Under the pieces are notes generated by a model. That model was not told the origin of the DNA, made no database searches, and saw only the letters and a list, made by a program, of their open reading frames with translations. Positions 58,316-64,000 of a stretch of DNA of 64,000 bases are shown here, one piece after another. The stretch's first letter is position 1. Each line of letters starts with the position of its first letter. Origin of the DNA: Streptomyces sp. NBC_01235 (GTDB lineage: Bacteria; Actinomycetota; Actinomycetes; Streptomycetales; Streptomycetaceae); contig NZ_CP108513.1 of the NCBI RefSeq assembly GCF_035989285.1, positions 8,990,001 to 9,054,000 on the forward strand, written 5' to 3'. A program made the translations under genes and the position numbers.

Positions 58316-58516
58316 ATGGCCAAGGTCGCGCTCTCGCTCGATGCCGAACTCGTCGTCGAAGTCATGGTGCTCACCGGCGTGGGGAACCCTCAGGACGCCG
58401 TCGAACTGGTTGTGCGCGACTACATCGAGCGCGGCCATCGCACGGAGGCCCGGACGGCCGTCCGGGACGAGGTCCTGCGCGAGGTGGACTCCAAGCCGCG
58501 CGACGTGGAGGGATGA
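58316..58516 (+). CDS. VapB/DUF2191-like antitoxin, orphan
   Basis: 66 residues: AKVALSLDAELVVEVMVLTG and VELVVRDYIERGHRTEAR form a ribbon-helix-helix plus helix like antitoxins of the VapB type. No PIN-domain toxin follows; the next gene is on the opposite strand 44 bp away. It may be a relic or act alone as a repressor. Confidence 0.6.
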   Translation: MAKVALSLDAELVVEVMVLTGVGNPQDAVELVVRDYIERGHRTEARTAVRDEVLREVDSKPRDVEG

Positions 58517-58559
58517 GCCTCGACGGGCCCTTTGGGCGATCAGTCCGCCGAGCCGGCGG

Positions 58560-59060
58560 TCAGCCCACCCTGCGGCCGTTCTCGAGTTCGGCCGTCACCG
58601 AGCCGTCCGCCAGGGCGTCCAGCGCGGCCAGGACCCGGTGGCCCAGTTCGCCCGGCAGGTAGTCGGTGAGCTCCTCGCGGGGAACCAGCCGCCAGGACAG
58701 CAACTCCGACTCCTGCAGCCGGATCGCCTTGAAGTCGTTCTCGTCGAGGACCCCGCCGTCGTACACGTACGCGACCCGCGGCGGCAGGCCCGGTTGGGGC
58801 ACCCAGGCCACCGCGAGCAGCCGTCCGAGCTCGCGGTCGAGACCGATCTCCTCGAGCGTCTCGCGGCGCGCGCCCTGCCGTGGGCTCTCGCCGCTGTCGG
58901 ACTCGATCGTGCCGCCCGGCAGCGCCCAGCCCGTCCGGTAGTTCGGCTCGACGAGCAGGACCCGCCCCTCGGCGTCACGGAAGATCGCGGCGGCACCCGC
59001 CAGGACCCGGGGCAGGGAGACGATGTGCGCGGCGAAGCCGGGCGTGCTGGAAGCGGTCAT
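58560..59060 (-). CDS. NUDIX hydrolase
   Basis: 166 residues. The NUDIX box GGTIESDSGESPRQGARRE followed by TLEEIG fits G-x5-E-x7-R-E-x2-E-E-x-G. The family splits nucleoside diphosphates linked to other moieties, such as ADP-ribose. Its ATG overlaps the stop of the ADP-ribosylglycohydrolase gene, so the two are co-translated and ADP-ribose is a natural candidate substrate. Confidence 0.93.
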   Translation of the reverse strand: MTASSTPGFAAHIVSLPRVLAGAAAIFRDAEGRVLLVEPNYRTGWALPGGTIESDSGESPRQGARRETLEEIGLDRELGRLLAVAWVPQPGLPPRVAYVYDGGVLDENDFKAIRLQESELLSWRLVPREELTDYLPGELGHRVLAALDALADGSVTAELENGRRVG

Positions 59061-60205
59061 CCAGGAAGCGTAAGCGGCGGTGGGCCGGCCGGCGGCGCGT
59101 CCGACCGGTTCTCCGTCGGACGTGGGAACGGTGCGTCCGTCAGCTGCACCAGCCGCGTCGTCCGTTCCGCCAACTCGCTGATGCGCGAACCGTCGAAGCC
59201 GAACACCGCGCTGCGCACCGTGTCCTGAAGCGGTTCCGTCCACTGGGGCGGGATCGCCGCGGCCCCCGTCAGGACGCCGGCCACCGAGCCGGCCGTCGCC
59301 CCGTTGGAGTCGGTGTCCAGGCCGCCGCGCACGGTGAGCGCGACGGTACGGGTGAAGTCGCCGTCGCCGTACAGCAGCCCGGCGGTGAGGACGGCGACGT
59401 TCGGGACGGTGTGGATCCAGCCCAGACCGGCCGTTTCCGCTTCCATCGTCGTGAGCGTGTCCTCCCAGGTCATGCGGGTGGCGTGCAGGGAGGTGACCCG
59501 GCGTACGGTCCGGGCGAGGCGGCTGCTCGCCGGGACGACGGCCAGCGCCTCGTCGAGCGCGTGTCGCACCGTCGGCGCGGTGAACGCCGCCGAGATCAGC
59601 GCGGCCGCGAACATCGCGCCGTACACGCCGTTGCCGGTGTGCGAGAGCACCGCGTCCCGGCGGGCGAGGGAGGCGGCGCGGCGGGGGAGCCCCGGGCAGG
59701 TCCAGCCGTGGATGTCGGCGCGGATCAGGGCGCCGATCCACTCCTGGTACGGGTTGTCGTACGTCGCCGTCAGCGGTGGCTTGAGGCCGGCCGTGAGGTT
59801 GCGGTAGGCGGCCCGCTCGGCGGTGAACGTCTGCAGATACGGCAGCCGCAGCAGCCACAGGTCGCCGACCTGCTCGGTGCTGAACCCGAAACCGTGGGTC
59901 TCCAGGAGGTCGAGGCCGAGGATCGCGTAGTCGACGTCGTCGTCGCGGCAGCTGCCGTGGATACGGCCACGCACGCACGCGCGCCACTCCGGGCGCAGCC
60001 GCAGGCCGTCCTCCTCGGTGGGCGGTTCGGGCAGGTAGTCGGTGAGGGGCAGGGCGGCGGCCCGCCGCAGATAGCGGTCGATGCGTTCGCGCGTCCACAG
60101 GTCGCCCTGCTCGACCGGTTTGCCGAGCATGTTGCCCGCGATCCGGCCCAGCCAGCCCCCGAGGACACGGTCGGCGAGCTCCGGCTCGCCACCCACAGGG
60201 GTCAT
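59057..60205 (-). CDS. ADP-ribosylglycohydrolase family protein
   Basis: 382 residues. It starts DRVLGGWLGRIAGNMLGKPV and carries HGSCRDDDVDYAILGLDLLE (metal-binding acids) and TVRGGLDTDSNGATAGSVAG (second metal motif), as in DraG/ARH hydrolases. It removes ADP-ribose from proteins or splits related N-glycosidic bonds. The next gene in the operon is a NUDIX hydrolase. Confidence 0.93.
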   Translation of the reverse strand: MTPVGGEPELADRVLGGWLGRIAGNMLGKPVEQGDLWTRERIDRYLRRAAALPLTDYLPEPPTEEDGLRLRPEWRACVRGRIHGSCRDDDVDYAILGLDLLETHGFGFSTEQVGDLWLLRLPYLQTFTAERAAYRNLTAGLKPPLTATYDNPYQEWIGALIRADIHGWTCPGLPRRAASLARRDAVLSHTGNGVYGAMFAAALISAAFTAPTVRHALDEALAVVPASSRLARTVRRVTSLHATRMTWEDTLTTMEAETAGLGWIHTVPNVAVLTAGLLYGDGDFTRTVALTVRGGLDTDSNGATAGSVAGVLTGAAAIPPQWTEPLQDTVRSAVFGFDGSRISELAERTTRLVQLTDAPFPRPTENRSDAPPAGPPPLTLPG

Positions 60206-60390
60206 GGCTCCGGTTTACCCGATTATGGATCGCGGGAACACTCGTGCGGGTCCCGACGGCCCACAGACGGCGCTCAGGCTTGCTCCAGGGTCCGGCCACC
60301 GCATGACGGCGGGGGCGTCCTCCGGTTAAGGTCGCAGCGGCGCGACTGGCCCTGACGTGCGCGGGGCCCGGAGAGCAAGGGGATGGCAAG

Positions 60391-61542
60391 GTGGCGGACG
60401 CTGCAGCGCAGGGCACCCGACGGGTGCTCGTGGCCGCGGACAAGTTCAAGGGCTCGTTGACGGCCGTGGAGGTCGCCGAGCGGGTGACGGCCGGGCTGCG
60501 CCGGGTCGTACCGGACGTCGAGGTGGAGGCCCTGCCCGTCGCCGACGGCGGTGACGGGACGGTCGCCGCGGCGGTCGCGGCCGGGTTCGAACGCCGGGAG
60601 GTGCGGGTCGCCGGCCCCCTCGGGCACGAGGTCACCGCCGCGTTCGCGGTGCGCGGCGACACCGCGGTCGTGGAGATGGCCGAGGCGAGCGGGCTGCAAA
60701 GGCTCCCGGCCGGCGTCTTCGCACCGCTCACGGCGTCGACGTACGGCTCCGGGGAGCTGCTGCGGGCCGCGCTGGACGCGGGCGTGCGCACGATCGTGTT
60801 CGGGGTCGGCGGCAGCGCGACCACGGACGGCGGCGCGGGCATGCTGTCCGCGCTGGGCGCGCGGTTCCTGGACGAGGACGGGGAGCCGGTCGCACCGGGC
60901 GGCGGCGGCCTCATGGAGCTGGCCCGCGCCGACCTGTCGGACCTGGACCCGCGCCTTGCCTCCGTGGAACTGGTCCTGGCGAGCGACGTCGACAACCCGC
61001 TGACCGGCCCGAAGGGCGCACCGGCGGTCTACGGGCCGCAGAAGGGCGCCTCGCCGGACGACGTCGAGACGCTGGACGCGGCGCTCGCGCACTACGCGAC
61101 GGTGCTGGAGGCCGCGGTCGGGCCGAGGGCGGCGGAGTACGCCGCCGCGCCCGGTGCGGGCGCCGCCGGCGGCATCGGCTACGGCGCGCTGCTCGTCGGC
61201 GCCCGCTTCCGCGCCGGGATCGAGGTCATGCTGGACGTACTGGGCTTCGCGCCGGCCCTCGAGCGGGCGGAGCTGGTGATCACCGGCGAGGGCTCACTGG
61301 ACCAGCAGACCCTGCACGGCAAGGCCCCCGCGGGGGTCGCCGCGGCGGCACGGGCGGCCGGCAAGGAGGTCGTCGCCGTGTGCGGCCGTCTCGCCCTGCA
61401 GCCGGCGGAGCTGGGACGGGCCGGGATCCGCCGGGCGTACCCGCTGACCGACGTCGAGCCGGACATGGCCACGTGCATCTCGGACGCCGGACCGATCCTG
61501 GAGCGGGTCGCCGAGCGGATCGGGCGGGACTTTCTGTCCTGA
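60391..61542 (+). CDS. Glycerate kinase
   Basis: 383 residues of the type I (GarK/GlxK) glycerate kinase family. Typical blocks are VLVAADKFKGSLTAVEVAER, ALPVADGGDGTVAAAVAAGF, ETYGSGE-like STYGSGELLRAALDAG, and IVFGVGGSATTDGGAGMLSA. It phosphorylates D-glycerate, usually in glyoxylate or glucarate breakdown. GTG start with AAGGGGA upstream. It is a single gene, convergent with the hydrolase gene to its right. Confidence 0.95.
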   Translation: MADAAAQGTRRVLVAADKFKGSLTAVEVAERVTAGLRRVVPDVEVEALPVADGGDGTVAAAVAAGFERREVRVAGPLGHEVTAAFAVRGDTAVVEMAEASGLQRLPAGVFAPLTASTYGSGELLRAALDAGVRTIVFGVGGSATTDGGAGMLSALGARFLDEDGEPVAPGGGGLMELARADLSDLDPRLASVELVLASDVDNPLTGPKGAPAVYGPQKGASPDDVETLDAALAHYATVLEAAVGPRAAEYAAAPGAGAAGGIGYGALLVGARFRAGIEVMLDVLGFAPALERAELVITGEGSLDQQTLHGKAPAGVAAAARAAGKEVVAVCGRLALQPAELGRAGIRRAYPLTDVEPDMATCISDAGPILERVAERIGRDFLS

Positions 61543-61554
61543 GCCCTACGGGTC

Positions 61555-62787
61555 CTACAGGGGGAACAGGGCGCCGAACTCGTCCCGGTAGTAGCTGCCG
61601 TTCGTGAGGCCCTCGACCTGGCCCTTGTCGAGCCAGTGCCGCGCGTAGCGCTGCACGACCTTGGCGTTGCGCTCCCAGACCACGGAGTGTCCCGCGCCGG
61701 CCAGCTGGAACATCAGCTTGTCCGGCCCCTTGACGGCCGTGTAGAGGTCCGGGACGGAGAAGTGCAGGACCGGAGGGAGCGTCGCCGAGGTGTTGGCCTG
61801 CGTGTCCTGCTCGCCGTAGAGGATGAGCACAGGTACCCGGTCACCGAGTACGGAGGCGCCTCCCAAGTCCTTGTGCGGGACGGTCTGGTTGTTCCAGCCC
61901 CACCAGTAGGAGTTCCGGTACCGCAGGACACCCTCGAACACGCCTGGTGACAGTACCGGGCCCCACTTGCTGCCGACGGGGTCGTTCTCCATGAGGGCGG
62001 CCCACACCTTGTCCTCGATGCCGGGCTCGCGCTGCAGAGGGCTGGCCTGCTCCTTGTCCCAGCCGGTCTTGAAGCCGGTCTTGCCGCCGACGTTCATCGG
62101 GAAGCCGAACGTGACGGCGGGCAGGGAGAGGGGCAGTGTCGTGGCCTCCGGCGGGCGCCCGAAGGGGTCCGCGGGGTTCGTGGACCAGCGGCCCTGCGGC
62201 GGGAAGATCGGGGCGAGCAGAAGCAGGCTCTTGACGTCGCCGGGGTGCTGGAGCGTGTAGGGGCCCATGACGAACGCGGCCGCGGACCAGCCGATGAAGT
62301 CGATCGGATGATCCCTGCCGGGCAGAGCCCTGATGAACTCGACGACGGTGTTCAGCTCCGCCCACTCGCTCTCGGAGTTGCCCAGCTGGTGCGGGTAGGG
62401 AGGTGCGCACGGGGTGGTCGTGAGGGGGTTCGGGTTCAGGACATCCGTCTGTTGCGCCGGGTTGGCGTTGCACGGTGCGTCCATCTGCGGACGTGGTGAG
62501 CGTCCGCTGCCCTGGAGGTCCATGAGGAACACGTCGTAGCCGTCGTCGGCCAGGTCCTGCGCCCAGCTGTACCGGGTCGCTGGGCCGCCGGCCCCCGCAG
62601 GGAGCACGAGGTCGAACCCCGCGACCGCCGGCACGCTTCTGCCGTGGAGCATCAGGACCGGCTGGGGCGTGTGGCTCGGCTTGGTGCCGTCGTACTCCCG
62701 GACGAACAGGTTCACGTTGATGCCCGCGTTCGCCGGAATCGTCGAGACGTGCGGGACGAGGTGGTCCTCGGGGGTGTGTGCGGGCAT
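61555..62787 (-). CDS. Alpha/beta hydrolase
   Basis: 410 residues. The strand PVLMLHGRSVPAVAGFD gives the oxyanion-hole HG, the nucleophile Ser is in DFIGWSAAAFVMGPYTLQHP, an Asp in LILYGEQDTQAN and the His in QLAGAGHSVVWERNA complete the triad. GGAGGGCG upstream supports the start MPAHTPEDH. No signal peptide is evident. Substrate unknown. Confidence 0.9.
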   Translation of the reverse strand: MPAHTPEDHLVPHVSTIPANAGINVNLFVREYDGTKPSHTPQPVLMLHGRSVPAVAGFDLVLPAGAGGPATRYSWAQDLADDGYDVFLMDLQGSGRSPRPQMDAPCNANPAQQTDVLNPNPLTTTPCAPPYPHQLGNSESEWAELNTVVEFIRALPGRDHPIDFIGWSAAAFVMGPYTLQHPGDVKSLLLLAPIFPPQGRWSTNPADPFGRPPEATTLPLSLPAVTFGFPMNVGGKTGFKTGWDKEQASPLQREPGIEDKVWAALMENDPVGSKWGPVLSPGVFEGVLRYRNSYWWGWNNQTVPHKDLGGASVLGDRVPVLILYGEQDTQANTSATLPPVLHFSVPDLYTAVKGPDKLMFQLAGAGHSVVWERNAKVVQRYARHWLDKGQVEGLTNGSYYRDEFGALFPL

Positions 62788-62902
62788 GGTCGCCCTCCGA
62801 TCCATCGAACGGGACGAATCCCTGTGAATCCCCCTGATTCCACCGTCCTCTTGTTCTTTGGCCCCTGCAAATGGGTGTGAGGGAGAGGTAGTTGACCCGT
62901 CA

Positions 62903-62946
62903 AACGGGTGTGGCCCGAGCCTTTTCAGGCTCGGGCCACACCCGTT
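62903..62946. terminator. Perfect 19-bp hairpin after pssA
   Basis: The arms 62903-62921 and 62928-62946 are perfectly complementary around TTTTCA. The hairpin lies downstream of pssA on the minus strand, 18 bp from its stop, and just upstream of the hydrolase promoter. Confidence 0.88.
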
Positions 62947-62963
62947 CGACGGTGAGGTGAGGG

Positions 62964-63818
62964 TCAGGGCAGCTGCGCCGCCCGTGCCTCGCGTCGGTTG
63001 TCGCGGAAGTTGTTCACCCGGCGGGCCGTGGCGAACAGCGGGATGACCGCGCCCATGACCAGCTGGAGCGCGCAGCCGGTCTGGAGCAGGAGCTGGCCGC
63101 TCGGGGCGTCGAACGCCCAGCCGGCCAGCAGGCCCATCGACAGCACGATCCAGGCGAGCATCGCGCCGGCGAGGCGCCCCCGCGGCTTCGGGTACTCGAC
63201 CCGGCTCACCATCAGCCAGGCGGTGCCCAGGATGGCCATCAGCGTCGCCGCGAAGGGCAGCTCGAGGAGCACGATCGAGACGACCGTCAGCGCGCCGAAC
63301 GGGGACGGCATGCCCTGGAAGGTGCCGTCCTTGACGGTGACGCAGGAGAATCTCGCGAGCCTCAGCACCACCGCCAGGAGTACGACGATCGCGCCGACCG
63401 CCGCCACCCGCTGGTGCGCGTCGTCGGCGACCATGCCGTAGACCAGGACGAAGTACGCCGGGGCCAGGCCGAAACTGATCAGGTCCGAGAGGTTGTCCAG
63501 CTCCGCGCCCATCGGGGAGGAGCGGAGCTTGCGGGCGACCAGGCCGTCGAACAGGTCGAAGACCGCCGCGCACAGCATCAGGATGACCGCCGTGGCCGCG
63601 CTGTGGCGGGCCATGCCGGACTCCTGGCTGCCGGTGAGGTGCGGGATCAGGATCCCGGTGGTGGTGAAGTACACCGCCATGAAGCCGCACGTGGCGTTGC
63701 CGAGGGTGAGGGTGTCCGCTATCGACAGGCGGAGAGAGAGGGGCATCTCCTCCTCTTCGTCCACCTCGTCGGCCTCGGGCACCCAGCCGGCCTGGGTCTC
63801 AGGGTCAATCACGGTCAA
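62964..63818 (-). CDS. pssA: CDP-diacylglycerol-serine O-phosphatidyltransferase
   Basis: 284 residues. CDP-alcohol phosphotransferase motif: [19 protein letters not shown] and [20 protein letters not shown], fitting D-G-x2-A-R-x8-G-x3-D-x3-D. Several membrane helices follow ([55 protein letters not shown]). It makes phosphatidylserine from CDP-diacylglycerol and serine. The TTG at 63818 or the GTG at 63812 serves as start; both overlap the psd end, so pssA is translated with psd. Confidence 0.95.
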   Translation of the reverse strand: MTVIDPETQAGWVPEADEVDEEEEMPLSLRLSIADTLTLGNATCGFMAVYFTTTGILIPHLTGSQESGMARHSAATAVILMLCAAVFDLFDGLVARKLRSSPMGAELDNLSDLISFGLAPAYFVLVYGMVADDAHQRVAAVGAIVVLLAVVLRLARFSCVTVKDGTFQGMPSPFGALTVVSIVLLELPFAATLMAILGTAWLMVSRVEYPKPRGRLAGAMLAWIVLSMGLLAGWAFDAPSGQLLLQTGCALQLVMGAVIPLFATARRVNNFRDNRREARAAQLP

Positions 63819-64000
63819 TGCGAGTCACCCCCGCCACGGTCTTCTGTCCCACCTCGACCGCGACCTCCACGCCCTCGGGCAGGTAGATGTCGACGCGCGA
63901 GCCGAAGCGGATCAGGCCGACCCGCTCACCCTGCTCGACCTTGGTGCCCTCGGGGACGTAGGGGACGATGCGGCGGGCGACGGCTCCGGCGATCTGGATC
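63805..64000 (-). CDS. psd: Phosphatidylserine decarboxylase, C-terminal part (cut by window edge)
   Basis: The minus strand enters the window as [20 protein letters not shown] and continues [20 protein letters not shown], ending [18 protein letters not shown] holds the Gly-Ser bond where the proenzyme cleaves itself and makes the pyruvoyl group. The short-form bacterial psd converts phosphatidylserine to phosphatidylethanolamine. It directly precedes pssA in the usual streptomycete psd-pssA pair. Confidence 0.93.
   Translation of the reverse strand, partial: IQIAGAVARRIVPYVPEGTKVEQGERVGLIRFGSRVDIYLPEGVEVAVEVGQKTVAGVTRIDRD

Overview
The window is high-GC actinomycete DNA, most likely from a Streptomyces chromosome. 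Codons are strongly biased to G/C in third position, GTG starts and ATGA/GTGA overlaps are common, and the families are typical (LmbU regulator, MbtH, several CYPs each with a 3Fe-4S ferredoxin, assimilatory nitrate reductase fused to a flavoprotein). All assignments were made by reading the sequence; no database search was run.

Region 1 (1-24 kb) is the right end of a nonribosomal peptide cluster. A 3.6 kb-residue NRPS fragment carries ...E / C-A-T / C-(A remnant)-T-E / C-A-T-TE. It is followed without gaps by an ornithine/lysine N-monooxygenase, an MbtH protein and a P450. Next come a ribbon-helix-helix regulator, a DUF4097 protein and an ABC exporter. A convergent P450-ferredoxin pair is followed by a translationally coupled free carrier protein, P450 and type II thioesterase. 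An LmbU-type regulator and a PaiB/KtzT-like protein close the cluster. N-hydroxyornithine formation plus a KtzT-like protein predicts piperazate as a building block. The penultimate module has lost its adenylation core and needs loading in trans. The free carrier protein also has no adenylation partner in view.

Region 2 (24-36 kb) is a worn accessory patch. It has an IS110 transposase, two opposed GntR/UTRA fragments, a TerD domain fused to a PD-(D/E)XK-like nuclease, small orphan proteins, a WS/DGAT acyltransferase, a YaaC-like protein, a tRNA 3' half, and broken macro-domain and threonine-dehydratase genes. A 19-bp exact direct repeat lies at about 24.34 and 35.03 kb, the second copy inside the tRNA remnant.

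Region 3 (36-53 kb) is housekeeping or core-like: secreted M1 metallopeptidase, nitrate reductase/CysJ fusion, Tat-exported GH2 beta-galactosidase with an inserted LamG-like domain, dihydrolipoyl dehydrogenase, two membrane proteins, and a DNA alkylation repair pair (Ada-AlkA fusion and Ogt).

Region 4 (53-64 kb) has a ferredoxin-reductase-P450 operon lying between a broken and an intact copy of a Sir2 gene, a small MITE-like element, an orphan VapB-like antitoxin, a NUDIX/ADP-ribosylglycohydrolase pair, glycerate kinase, an alpha/beta hydrolase, and the phospholipid genes pssA and psd (psd cut by the window edge).
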